A DNA stretch of 64,000 bases, from assembly GCA_052318935.1 (NCBI GenBank), contig JBQRKO010000002.1; one strand, 5' to 3'. Positions 35,211 to 43,977 of the stretch are shown here, in pieces. The stretch is from Niallia sp052318935. GTDB lineage: Bacteria; Bacillota; Bacilli; Bacillales; Cytobacillaceae. Under the pieces are notes generated by a model. The model was given only the letters and a program-made list of their open reading frames with translations, was not told the origin of the DNA and did no database searches. A program made the position numbers and the translations under genes. Every line of letters begins with the position of its first letter. Position 1 is the first letter of the stretch.

Positions 35211-35807
35211 TTAATGTACTAAATTCCAATTCAATCGATCCTTTTTTTGTGTAACATAATATATAATCGCGATGCTTGCTATACTTAACCAAAAGGTAAA
35301 ATAACCAATTTGCGCCATGTATTGATCTAATACTTTATAACTAGGCATCATAAAAAAAACATAATCAATGATATCATTATGCAACGTCCAAATCGCTGCT
35401 ATAATGAGATGCTTTACTTTTATTCGGTAAAAAGGCGCATATAATAGACCTTGCAACGCCATCGCCCCATGTGAAAATATCAACATAAGCCCTGCTTTAT
35501 CAACTATTCCAGTCTGATAAAAAACAAGTAGATTCATGACAACAGCCCATATTCCGTATTTAAATAACGTAATTGCTGCCAACGCTTCAAATAACGGCCA
35601 ATTTTTTTTCAATAAAAAAGCAAAAAGAACGATAACAAAAAATAAACTTGCTGTTGGACTATCTGGCACAAAGGCTAAAAAAACAGTCGGTGTTTCTTGT
35701 AATTGAAATCTATACCAATAATATCCATAAGCTGTTCCTAACACATTAATCACAAGCATTAACATTAAGAAAGAACGATTGCTTAATATATAATACAACG
35801 ATCTCAT
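35211..35807 (-). CDS. ypjA: YpjA, DUF1405 membrane protein
   Basis: A 198-residue protein with five to six membrane segments (for example FLMLMLVINVLGTAYGYYWY and FFVIVLFAFLLKKNW). The stretch AIWTLHNDIIDYVFFMMPSY is characteristic of the family. Function unknown. In B. subtilis qcrC is immediately upstream in the operon; here the upstream neighbour is a family H repeat and then ypiB. Confidence 0.85.
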   Translation of the reverse strand: MRSLYYILSNRSFLMLMLVINVLGTAYGYYWYRFQLQETPTVFLAFVPDSPTASLFFVIVLFAFLLKKNWPLFEALAAITLFKYGIWAVVMNLLVFYQTGIVDKAGLMLIFSHGAMALQGLLYAPFYRIKVKHLIIAAIWTLHNDIIDYVFFMMPSYKVLDQYMAQIGYFTFWLSIASIAIIYYVTQKKDRLNWNLVH

Positions 35808-35899
35808 GTATGTATTTTCCTTTCCTTGTATTTGTTGATTTATTTTATCATACGATCATATTTAGCGGAAATTTATTCTATTTCAACTTGTTCTAAAAG

Positions 35900-36020
35900 A
35901 ACAAAAGCGCAAGCGCCTTGAACAGCTCTGAAGAAAAATGTTCACATGACTCAAAAAGTGTTTTTTACTTTTAGAGGCATGGGGTTATTTTTCACAAGAG
36001 CTAGGCGCTGGAGCTGGATG
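35900..36020 (+). repeat. hairpin repeat (family H), copy 4
   Basis: Almost identical to copy 1 (outer arm CCTTGAACAGCTCT / AGAGCTAGGCGCTGG; inner arm CACATGACTC / GAGGCATGGGG). It occupies the 345-bp ypjA-ypiB gap where ypiF-qcrABC lie in B. subtilis. Confidence 0.85.
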
Positions 36021-36077
36021 CGGACACAACCGCCAAGTTATCCACAATCCCATTTCGTTTATAATTTCCTAAACGAC

Positions 36078-36150
36078 AAAAAAAGTGACGGGAACGAATA
36101 AACAACCCCATCAAAAACCAATCAAGTTGTTTATTCGCTCTATTCGTCAC
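36078..36150 (-). terminator. ypiB terminator
   Basis: Minus-strand AGTGACG..CGAATAAACAAC and GTTGTTTATTCG..CGTCACT form a long two-part stem followed by TTTTTTT, starting right at the ypiB stop. It closes the ypiA-ypiB unit. Confidence 0.85.
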
Positions 36151-36152
36151 TG

Positions 36153-36701
36153 TTAATTAGTACTTTGAAAATGCTTTAGTCTACTCGTTAATTCTTGAAA
36201 CAACTTTTCATCTCCATTATCCAGCGCTTCATCAATTAAGTGAAGAAGTTTCTCTTTTTGAAATTTTTCAATGCTTGTTACAAGAAATTGTTCGGCAATC
36301 ATTCTGTCTTTTTCACTAATTTGTAATTTTTTTGGCAAGTATGGATTTTCGACCAAAACGGCTGCATATTGATGCGCTTGATTAGAAGCAAAAAAATTCA
36401 ACTGAATATAAATATCTTCATCTCTGTTTAAACGAATATCGTGAAAGGACTTTTCTGCATCGGTTGTCATCACATTTTCTTTATAAAAGCGGAATGGAAC
36501 TTCATCCACACAATGGGTGGACATCACCAATCCTCGTGGACATCTTTCCGCATTTTCAACAAAATGAACTTTTTCCATTAATTGATCATGACTCATTAAA
36601 TAATTTAAAATCCAAACACATTCCCGTCTCTTTAATTGATAATGATTTAAAAACCAACGAATGAAGTCTTTTTTCTCGTTGACAGATACAGGGGTTTTCA
36701 T
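36153..36701 (-). CDS. ypiB: YpiB family protein (UPF0302)
   Basis: A 182-residue protein of the YpiB family. It contains WFLNHYQLKRRECVWILNYL, the family stretch NAERCPRGLVMSTHCVDEV, and a C-terminal IDEAL-like helix (LLHLIDEALDNGDEKLFQEL). Start ATG 36701 (MKTPVSVNEKKDFIRWF) follows GGAGGG; an upstream ATG at 36728 precedes that site. Function unknown; in B. subtilis it heads toward ypiF-qcrABC, which are absent here. Confidence 0.88.
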   Translation of the reverse strand: MKTPVSVNEKKDFIRWFLNHYQLKRRECVWILNYLMSHDQLMEKVHFVENAERCPRGLVMSTHCVDEVPFRFYKENVMTTDAEKSFHDIRLNRDEDIYIQLNFFASNQAHQYAAVLVENPYLPKKLQISEKDRMIAEQFLVTSIEKFQKEKLLHLIDEALDNGDEKLFQELTSRLKHFQSTN

Positions 36702-36810
36702 TTTTTTATTTCCCTCCTCTGTTTCCAACTAATTTTTTAAGTTTCTCCAAACTCCCTACCATAACAATTCCCATTCTCCATAAAACCGTTTCCTTTTACC
36801 AGCAAAACAA

Positions 36811-38076
36811 CTAATACGATTCATCTGCTAACTGATCAAGTATTTCTAAATACTCTGCATTGCTAGGATCTGTTGCTAATAGCTTATTAAAAATTTCGGC
36901 AGCTTCCTTTCTTTTTCCTTCTTCTAAAAGAAAATATCCATAATCGTAAAGAAAATCTGGTAGTTCTTTAAAATAAGTATATGCTATTTCATATTTGTTT
37001 AATGCCTCTGAATATTTTTCCAATCCTTGTAAAGATTTTGCTGCATCCCATAGAAAGGTTGGTTCTTCAATATTTTGTTCATCCATTAATTCAATTAGTT
37101 CCATCACATCATCAAATCTGTCTTGTGTGAAAAATAGTTTATTTAATAACAGCACTGCTTCTATAAATTCCGGATCTATTGCCAAGGCTTCACGAAATTG
37201 CTTTTCTGCGTCTTCTTCCTTTCCTAATTTCAACGCCAATTTTCCACCATATAAATATAAATCCTTATTAAATTCATCTTGTTTTATTCCGTCTAAAACA
37301 ACGTCATATGCTTCTTTTAGCATTTCTTCTCCTTCATACGCTTTCGCTAAATATAAATATAAGGAGTGAAAAGATGGATCCAATGCTTTGACTTCTTCAA
37401 GATGATGAATGGCACTTTGGTTGAATCCCGCTTGCAAAGATGTTAAGCCAAGATTAAACAGTGTATTTATTTCAACTTTCTCTTCCAACGCTTTTTTATA
37501 ATACGTAACTGCTTCTTCAAATGCGCCGCCTGCACTTAAATTATCGGCAATTCTCCCATTTACATTTACGCCGCCAACTACTGTTTGAACTGGAAGAACG
37601 ACTTTATAAGCACGAATTGCATCAAACAGCTTCCCTTGCTCTGCATATAATTCTCCTAATGCAAAATCAATGATTACCTCTTCTGGCAACATCTTTTTTG
37701 CTTGCAGCAGCTTTTGCTCACTTACTTCATACAAACCATCCATTTGGTACAGATCCGCCAACAATAGCAGAGCTTGGGGAAAGCTTGCATCCTCTGTATT
37801 TATCTTTTCTAAAATGGAAATAGCCTCTTCTTCATTGCCAAGTTCCATTTCCGTTTCCGCTAACAGAACCATTAGCTCTCCTTCTTCTGGATAAGCATTT
37901 AATAACAGATGAAATAATTGTTTTGCTTCTTCTAAAAATCCTAGTTGAAAAAGCTCTTCTCCTAATACAAATCGTTCTTCATTTGAACCACTTTTTACTA
38001 TATCTTTATAATATTCTAACGCTTTTTCTTGTTGCCCTTCTTCTAATAATGCAATAATTTCATTTACTCTTTCCAT
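36811..38076 (-). CDS. ypiA: YpiA, tetratricopeptide repeat protein
   Basis: A 421-residue, acidic protein made of about 11-12 TPR-like helix pairs across its length (for example ALLLLADLYQMDGLYEVSEQ, NLGLTSLQAGFNQSAIHHLE, QFREALAIDPEFIEAVLLLN). No enzymatic domain or membrane segment. TPR arrays mediate protein contacts; partners are unknown. Length agrees with B. subtilis YpiA. Confidence 0.9.
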   Translation of the reverse strand: MERVNEIIALLEEGQQEKALEYYKDIVKSGSNEERFVLGEELFQLGFLEEAKQLFHLLLNAYPEEGELMVLLAETEMELGNEEEAISILEKINTEDASFPQALLLLADLYQMDGLYEVSEQKLLQAKKMLPEEVIIDFALGELYAEQGKLFDAIRAYKVVLPVQTVVGGVNVNGRIADNLSAGGAFEEAVTYYKKALEEKVEINTLFNLGLTSLQAGFNQSAIHHLEEVKALDPSFHSLYLYLAKAYEGEEMLKEAYDVVLDGIKQDEFNKDLYLYGGKLALKLGKEEDAEKQFREALAIDPEFIEAVLLLNKLFFTQDRFDDVMELIELMDEQNIEEPTFLWDAAKSLQGLEKYSEALNKYEIAYTYFKELPDFLYDYGYFLLEEGKRKEAAEIFNKLLATDPSNAEYLEILDQLADESY

Positions 38077-38088
38077 GTATTTTCCTCT

Positions 38089-38997
38089 CTAAACTCCCCC
38101 TAATGCAAAAAAGGAAGGTACTTTTACTTCTATCTGTTCACCAAAACCAGGACGAAAATAAACCTTTTCTCCTGCCCGAATACAAACACCTTTATGAATC
38201 GTAAATTGTATTCTCTCATTATGATAAAGAAACAATTCATTTTGTTCAATATTTATGTTTGAACCATTTTTTTCATAAAGATTATACGTCACCTCTCCTC
38301 CTTGATACACATTTCCTTTAAGCGGGTAAATTCCCATCTTTACTAAAGACGGATATGAAATGACTTCTCCTTCTTTTACTTCTTCTGTAATAGAAGGAAG
38401 TTTTTCATCTCTCATAATGGTGGACCAAACGGCAAGTGCTTTTTTCCTTTCCTGCTCTTCTTCTATTAATACAACAGGTACAAGAGGACAATTATAAGGA
38501 AACATCGCTTCCTTTATCCACCCCCAAGGAATTTTGTTTAAATCATTTTTATCCGTTATTTCAACAAAAATAGCAGGAATCTTTTGCTTTTTACACTTGC
38601 GGATTAAAGAAACGGATAATCGTTTTAACGGAATTTGAATACTGATAATATAATCTAAGGAACTGTTTAGCAAAATATTTTTCGTTTGTTTTAATTGCTG
38701 CTCTAAATCTTTTTCTTTACTTATTGCACAGCAGGTTAAAAAAGTCGTAACGCCTCTTTTAATCAAATTATTTTCAATATAATTCCTCTGTTCTTTTGCG
38801 GATGTTAATGTTGTGACATGATTATCTAAAATAATTGGTGTTGGGGTCATAATATACGGCGCTCCGTCCATTCGAACACAACGATACTTTTGAAAGGCAG
38901 GCTTCATCATTTCAATTCGATTACCTTGCACTAAAAGGGATGTTTTCGTTACTTTCTGTTTTTTTAAAATATGAATGTTTTCGATTATATATGCCAT
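38089..38997 (-). CDS. degenerate amidohydrolase-like protein, function unknown
   Basis: A 302-residue protein I cannot name. The N-terminus (MAYIIENIHILKKQKVTKTS, then LVQGNRIEMM) looks like the beta-sandwich of NagA-type metal-dependent hydrolases. YIMTPTPIILDNHVTTLTSA sits where such enzymes have a metal-binding 'DxHxH', and RGVTTFLTC mirrors their 'GVTT(F/Y)L' strand. Only one His remains, so metal binding is probably lost. Start ATG 38997 follows GGTGGTGAT; the longer frame to 39045 is rejected. It lies 12 bp upstream of ypiA on the same strand, so likely co-transcribed. Confidence 0.6.
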   Translation of the reverse strand: MAYIIENIHILKKQKVTKTSLLVQGNRIEMMKPAFQKYRCVRMDGAPYIMTPTPIILDNHVTTLTSAKEQRNYIENNLIKRGVTTFLTCCAISKEKDLEQQLKQTKNILLNSSLDYIISIQIPLKRLSVSLIRKCKKQKIPAIFVEITDKNDLNKIPWGWIKEAMFPYNCPLVPVVLIEEEQERKKALAVWSTIMRDEKLPSITEEVKEGEVISYPSLVKMGIYPLKGNVYQGGEVTYNLYEKNGSNINIEQNELFLYHNERIQFTIHKGVCIRAGEKVYFRPGFGEQIEVKVPSFFALGGV

Positions 38998-39045
38998 TGC
39001 ATCACCACCAATCTTTTTAAGACAAGCTATGCTTTTAATTGGCAT

Positions 39046-39259
39046 TATATGACTGAAAATTCAAAAAAGCAGCAGCACCTTGAACATTCTATTGCCCGCC
39101 GCTCCTTACAAAGGGTCGTTCCTCGATAGACAAACGTTGTCATTCAGCCTGAAATTTTGCAGTCTTACTTTTTCGAAAATCTGAGGGACTGTCTAGACAG
39201 CCCCATTATCTTTCATTTCGACTCTTTCTTTGTCTACTATCCTTCCATACTATCTTTTT
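39046..39259. other. gap with repeat remnants
   Basis: Holds a fragment CAGCAGCACCTTGAACATTC reminiscent of family H, and GGGACTGTCTAGACAGCCCC (39184-39203), a perfect 9-bp-arm palindrome that could act as a terminator for the GGDEF-EAL gene. No gene is seen. Confidence 0.45.
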
Positions 39260-41602
39260 TTACTTTCTCTTATTAGATGACATGAAAATTTCACAGTCCT
39301 CTACACTTAAAGGCCTACTAACTAAGTATCCTTGAAGTTCATCGCATTCCATTTCTTCAAGAAAGGATTTTTGTATTTCATCCTCTACCCCCTCTGCAAT
39401 AACCTTGCAGTTTAATGATTTGGACATCATTACAATCATTCTAACTATTGCTGCGTCTTTCTCACTCTTCTCTAACGAAGTAATAAATGAACGGTCTATC
39501 TTCAGTCGATCAACTGGAAATTTACTTAAATAATGTAGTGATGAATATCCTGTTCCAAAATCATCTAACGCTATTTTAAAGCCCATTTGTTTTAACAAGG
39601 TTATTTTAGCAAGGTTATTCTCAGTTTTCCCCATTGCTATACTTTCTGTTATTTCTAATTCTATATTATTGGGATTTGCACCAGTGTCTTTTATTATTTC
39701 TGATACCATATTAATAAAATTATCATGTTGAAACTGTAGAGAAGATATATTTACGGCAATCCTTAATTCTGAGAATCCCTTCTTACTCCAGGATACAGAC
39801 TGCTTACTGGCCTCTAATAAAACTCTTTCTCCTATTAATAAAATCAAACCAGTTTCTTCGGCAATCGGAATAAAATCGGATGGCAGTACCATTACTTTTC
39901 CGTCTCTATTCCAACGCAGTAAAGCTTCGACACCTACAATTTCATTCGTATGCAAGGAGATTTGCGGCTGATAGTGTAATATAAATTCATTACGTTCTAG
40001 ACCCTTTCTTAAGGAACTTTCTAACTCCATGATAGATTTCATACTCATTGACCCGTTATAAATCATATAATGATTTTTTCCATTTTCTTTAACCTTGTAC
40101 ATTGCTGTATCAGCTTTCATTAATAGTGTATCCAAATCTCTGCCATGGTCAGGAAAAATAGATATCCCTATACTTGGGGTGATATGAAGTTCAACTCCCT
40201 TAATATTGTATGTTTCTCTTAAGCTAGTTAATATATTTAATGCTATTCTTTCAATATCCTGCATATTTGCATTTTCAATTAATAGGGCAAACTCATCTCC
40301 ACCAATGCGGCAAACCACTTCATGTTGGGTTAAACATTTTACTAGTCGTTCTCCAACTTCTTTTAACAGTAAATCGCCATAGGAATGTCCCAGACTATCA
40401 TTAATATGTTTAAAACGATCCATATCAAGAAGCATAAAGGCTAATTTCTTATCATGAGCATTGGTATTGTTAATCGCCTGTGAGAGTCTTTTTTCCATAT
40501 ATCTGCGATTAGGTAAACCTGTAACTACATCATGATAAGCTAAGTACTCCATGTTATTTACGGTTACTACTAGTTTATCGGTTCTTTCTTTTACTTTAAT
40601 TTCTAAATTTTCATTTAAATGGTGCAAATCAGCAACTAATTTCTCATTTTCTATTAAAGTAAATATTTGTCTCAAAATTAAAAATAATATACTTATAAAC
40701 AACCCCAATAACACTGGATGAGATTTGTATAACATAGATATTACATACATAGAAAATAGCAATACAGCCAAATAGGGGATACTTTGTTTTAAAAGGAGAT
40801 TCTCTTTTTGTTTACTACCATATGTTTTAAACTCTTTTGCTGACTTTCCATCATGATAAATCCCTGACAACCCAATCAATAATATCGAGAGAATCCAAAA
40901 AGGCTCGTTTATACTCCCTACCGAGTATATTTTCATAACTGTTAGATAGTTAAAAATAGTATCTGCGATTATCTGGATAAATAGTCCAGACACAAGTAAA
41001 TAATTTGTCTTTTTGGACAAGATACTATAAGAAGTCATAATGATGCTTAAGACCCCTACAAGTTCAATAAGATCCAATATTGGATAAAGCAACTCGATAA
41101 TATTAAAAGTTATTTTCGCATGTTGATTTAGCAATGGTTTTATTAAGAAAATCCAGCTAAGAGTCGTTGCTACAGACATAGCTATTAACATGTCGAGACA
41201 GAAACGGATCGTTAATAAATAACTCCTCATTTCATTCATTAGTACAAGGAGTCCTATAAAATAAAATCCATTTTGTGCTATCCAAAACGTCACCGCTAGT
41301 CTATTCAATCCCTTACCTAGATGAAGAATAAATTCATTATAGCTCCAAAGGATGGTTCCAATGAGATAACTAAGTATCCCTAAACCAAGAAATAACCAGA
41401 AACTTTTAGCGGATCCTTTATGCTTAATAAATGTGGAAACGAGCCATCCAATAGATGCACAGCAAGCAATGATTTGAAAGGTCACTCCGCCCCAATCTAA
41501 TAATTCTTGTTTATTTCTAAATACTAAATTCCAAAGGAAGTTTGCAAGAATAAAAATAACGATAAAAGAATATGCAAACCTTTTTGTTCTAACTTTGAAC
41601 AT
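39260..41602 (-). CDS. membrane GGDEF-EAL protein (cyclic di-GMP turnover)
   Basis: A 780-residue protein with about nine to ten membrane segments (residues ~10-330), a coiled-coil linker (HHLNENLEIKVKERTDKL), a GGDEF domain (~350-510) with intact RIGGDEF and DMDRFKHINDSLGHSYGD, and an EAL domain (~525-775) with VGVEALLRWN, ELEITES, LDDFGTGYSSLHYL, DRLKIDRSFI and IAEGVED. Both catalytic sites look intact. No RxxD inhibitory site precedes GGDEF. Start ATG 41602 follows GGAG 6 bases ahead. Absent from this place in B. subtilis; repeats flank it. Paired with the next gene upstream on the same strand. Confidence 0.93.
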   Translation of the reverse strand: MFKVRTKRFAYSFIVIFILANFLWNLVFRNKQELLDWGGVTFQIIACCASIGWLVSTFIKHKGSAKSFWLFLGLGILSYLIGTILWSYNEFILHLGKGLNRLAVTFWIAQNGFYFIGLLVLMNEMRSYLLTIRFCLDMLIAMSVATTLSWIFLIKPLLNQHAKITFNIIELLYPILDLIELVGVLSIIMTSYSILSKKTNYLLVSGLFIQIIADTIFNYLTVMKIYSVGSINEPFWILSILLIGLSGIYHDGKSAKEFKTYGSKQKENLLLKQSIPYLAVLLFSMYVISMLYKSHPVLLGLFISILFLILRQIFTLIENEKLVADLHHLNENLEIKVKERTDKLVVTVNNMEYLAYHDVVTGLPNRRYMEKRLSQAINNTNAHDKKLAFMLLDMDRFKHINDSLGHSYGDLLLKEVGERLVKCLTQHEVVCRIGGDEFALLIENANMQDIERIALNILTSLRETYNIKGVELHITPSIGISIFPDHGRDLDTLLMKADTAMYKVKENGKNHYMIYNGSMSMKSIMELESSLRKGLERNEFILHYQPQISLHTNEIVGVEALLRWNRDGKVMVLPSDFIPIAEETGLILLIGERVLLEASKQSVSWSKKGFSELRIAVNISSLQFQHDNFINMVSEIIKDTGANPNNIELEITESIAMGKTENNLAKITLLKQMGFKIALDDFGTGYSSLHYLSKFPVDRLKIDRSFITSLEKSEKDAAIVRMIVMMSKSLNCKVIAEGVEDEIQKSFLEEMECDELQGYLVSRPLSVEDCEIFMSSNKRK

Positions 41603-41629
41603 GTATTTCTCCATTCTTCTTTTATTTAA

Positions 41630-41800
41630 GCTACCCTGAAAAGAAGTTCCGCATCGTGAATACACTACGCTTTCCGCTGACGAACTGTCAAGCCTCCTCG
41701 CTCGTCCTTCCCTGCGTAGTCTTGGTAGCTCGTTTTTCCGCAGAAGTGTCTAGGCTTTTCTGTCTAATCAATATTTCATAAAAACAACATTACTATAAAA
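41630..41800 (+). repeat. diverged GC-core element upstream of the GGDEF-EAL gene
   Basis: Begins GCTACCCTGAAAAGAAGTTC (the left end also seen at 16963), then CGCTTTCCGCTGACGAACTG, CCTCCTCGCTCG, CCGCAGAAGTGTCTAGGC, and a right end AAACAACATTACTATAAAAC. It is more diverged than other copies. Confidence 0.6.
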
Positions 41801-41841
41801 CAGATCCTTTATTTAAAAATCAGATTCCTTTTCGTATCATA

Positions 41842-42372
41842 TTAACTTAATAACCATGGGTATTTTTCCTTATTACGGTAAATATCTTTAGGATAAATAA
41901 TCGCAGGAATCACATAATCCCCCTTATAATAGATTTTATTACTAACTGACTCCAAAGGAATTTTGTATACAGTTTTGAGTGCTTTGTAAAACACTCTTTC
42001 AAGGAGTACTACACAATAACTTATATCATAGTATTCCGAATAATTTACGAACACAGTTAAAAGTCTATCCAGGTTCTTTCCTCTAAATTGCTTTAATATG
42101 GCCACCTTATCAATTTCTACCACTGAGTTTGGCTTACTTTTAATAGATTCAATCTGATGAAAGGGAAATACTGTATTAATGTTATTAGCAGGATCTAGAA
42201 TATAAGGCTTAAATTCAATGGTTCCTACTTTTTGATTATGAGAATTTTGAATGATATATCGATCGCTCTGACCATTTGAATTCTCTAATCCATAACCCTT
42301 TTCAAGCCAACATTCCATCCAAATTTGGTTAAAATCATTTAATAGTGCAAAGGAATCAACTTTTATGTACAC
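41842..42372 (-). CDS. GNAT-fold, N-acyl amino acid synthase-like protein
   Basis: A 176-residue protein whose middle, SVVEIDKVAILKQFRGKN, resembles the EIxRLAV..RG strand-loop of GNAT-fold acyltransferases. The later KALKTVYKIPLESVSNKIYY recalls FeeM/LuxI-like acyl synthases more than simple acetyltransferases. Start is GTG 42372 with AGGAGG 8 bases ahead. It lies upstream of the GGDEF-EAL gene on the same strand, separated by a repeat. Substrate unknown; a nucleotide-signal partner is an inference from the pairing. Confidence 0.5.
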   Translation of the reverse strand: MYIKVDSFALLNDFNQIWMECWLEKGYGLENSNGQSDRYIIQNSHNQKVGTIEFKPYILDPANNINTVFPFHQIESIKSKPNSVVEIDKVAILKQFRGKNLDRLLTVFVNYSEYYDISYCVVLLERVFYKALKTVYKIPLESVSNKIYYKGDYVIPAIIYPKDIYRNKEKYPWLLS

Positions 42373-42608
42373 TTTTCTTTCCTCCTATAAAACATAAACT
42401 TATAATTTTACTAGTAAAGTAAGCAAGGGCTATTATACCTATATTTAAGTTACTAGTCTATCTCTAATTATATAGAGAAGTAACCTCTTAAAAAATGGTT
42501 CTTCAGAAAACTCCGCCGAAAAAAGTTTGAATATTCCGTTAATTAAATTTTAAATATCTCGTAAATTTCCTTCCAAAATTAACATTATCGTTTAATAAAG
42601 CCTTTATA

Positions 42609-42661
42609 AAAAAGAAAAAAGGGATCCAGAAAGTCAGTGTAAACTGACGTTCTGGATCCCC
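42609..42661 (-). terminator. terminator of the aromatic supra-operon
   Basis: Minus-strand GGGATCCAGAACGTCAGTTT and its complement form an ~18-bp stem (one mismatch), followed by TTTTTTCTTTTTT. It lies 10 bases after the aroA stop. Confidence 0.92.
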
Positions 42662-42670
42662 CCCTTCTTC

Positions 42671-43957
42671 TTACATCAAACTATTTAAATGCTCAAAAAA
42701 CGACGGATAAGAAACAGAAATTGCTTCTGCGTTTTCCAAAAAAAGTTCGCCTTCGCAAATAACTGATGCAATTGCCAGCATCATACCGATACGATGGTCG
42801 CCATGACTGTTAACTAAAGCGCCTTTTAAAGGAGTTCCGCCATGGATAATCATGCCGTCATCTGTTGCTTCAATATCAGCACCTAGCTTTTTCAATTCAT
42901 TTACAACTGTATCAATGCGATTTGTTTCTTTGACTTTTAATTCGTGTGCATCTTTTATTACCGTTGTTCCGCTTGCTTGCGTTGCTAATAAAGCGATAAT
43001 TGGAATTTCATCAATTAAACGTGGAATGATATCTCCCTCTATCGTAATTCCTGACAAGCTGCTTGTTTTTACAACAAGATCACCAACCGGTTCAAACACT
43101 TCCGATTCGTCGAACTTCACTGCAACGGTTGCACCCATCATGTTCAACACATCCATAATTCCAGTACGAGTTGGATTTAATCCTACATTTTTTAACACGA
43201 TTTCACTGTTCGGCACAATACATCCTGCAACAAGGAAAAATGCGGCAGAAGAGATATCTCCAGGAACATGGATTTCTGTACCTGTTAATGTTTGGCCACC
43301 ATTAATATGTATCTCTTTTCCTTCAACTGTTATATCGCCGCCAAAGCGTTTAATCATTCTTTCTGTATGATCTCTTGTTGCAACAGGTTCAATAACTGTT
43401 GTTGTACCTTCAGCTTGTAATCCGGCAAATAACACAGCAGATTTCACTTGAGCACTTGCTACAGGCAGCTGATAAGACATGCTGTTTAATTGGCCGCCTC
43501 GAATAGATAACGGGGTAAACTCTCCATTATTTCTTCCATCAATACGAGCTCCCATTGTACGTAATGGATTAACCACCCTAGTCATTGGTCTTTTTCCAAT
43601 TGACGAATCTCCAATGAGTGTACAATGAAAATCTCTCCCTGAAAGAATACCTGATAATAGACGAATAGTTGTTCCCGAATTTCCAACATCCAATATATCT
43701 TTCGGTTCTACTAATCCATCTAACCCATTTCCTTCGATGATTACTTTTTCGTCTTTATGCTCAATTGTTACACCAAGCTTTTGAAAACAAGAGATTGTAC
43801 TTAAACAATCCTCTCCCATTAAGAAATTGGTAACGGTTGTTCTGCCGTTTGCAATCGCCCCAAACATAACAGAACGGTGGGAAATTGATTTATCTCCCGG
43901 AATAAAAAGCTCTCCTTGTAAGCTGGTTGGAGTTGCATTTAATTTAATTGGTTCCAT
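42671..43957 (-). CDS. aroA: 3-phosphoshikimate 1-carboxyvinyltransferase (EPSP synthase)
   Basis: Transfers enolpyruvate from PEP to shikimate 3-phosphate; named aroE in B. subtilis. The 428-residue protein has GDKSISHRSVMFGAIANG, GNSGTTIRLLSGIL, LNPTRTGIMDVL and the catalytic DEIPIIALLATQASGTTVI with KETNRI. Start ATG 43957 (MEPIKLNATPTS) follows AGGTG; length equals the B. subtilis enzyme. Last gene of the cluster, 20 bp after tyrA. Confidence 0.97.
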   Translation of the reverse strand: MEPIKLNATPTSLQGELFIPGDKSISHRSVMFGAIANGRTTVTNFLMGEDCLSTISCFQKLGVTIEHKDEKVIIEGNGLDGLVEPKDILDVGNSGTTIRLLSGILSGRDFHCTLIGDSSIGKRPMTRVVNPLRTMGARIDGRNNGEFTPLSIRGGQLNSMSYQLPVASAQVKSAVLFAGLQAEGTTTVIEPVATRDHTERMIKRFGGDITVEGKEIHINGGQTLTGTEIHVPGDISSAAFFLVAGCIVPNSEIVLKNVGLNPTRTGIMDVLNMMGATVAVKFDESEVFEPVGDLVVKTSSLSGITIEGDIIPRLIDEIPIIALLATQASGTTVIKDAHELKVKETNRIDTVVNELKKLGADIEATDDGMIIHGGTPLKGALVNSHGDHRIGMMLAIASVICEGELFLENAEAISVSYPSFFEHLNSLM

Positions 43958-43977
43958 TCTTATCACCTTTTTATTTA

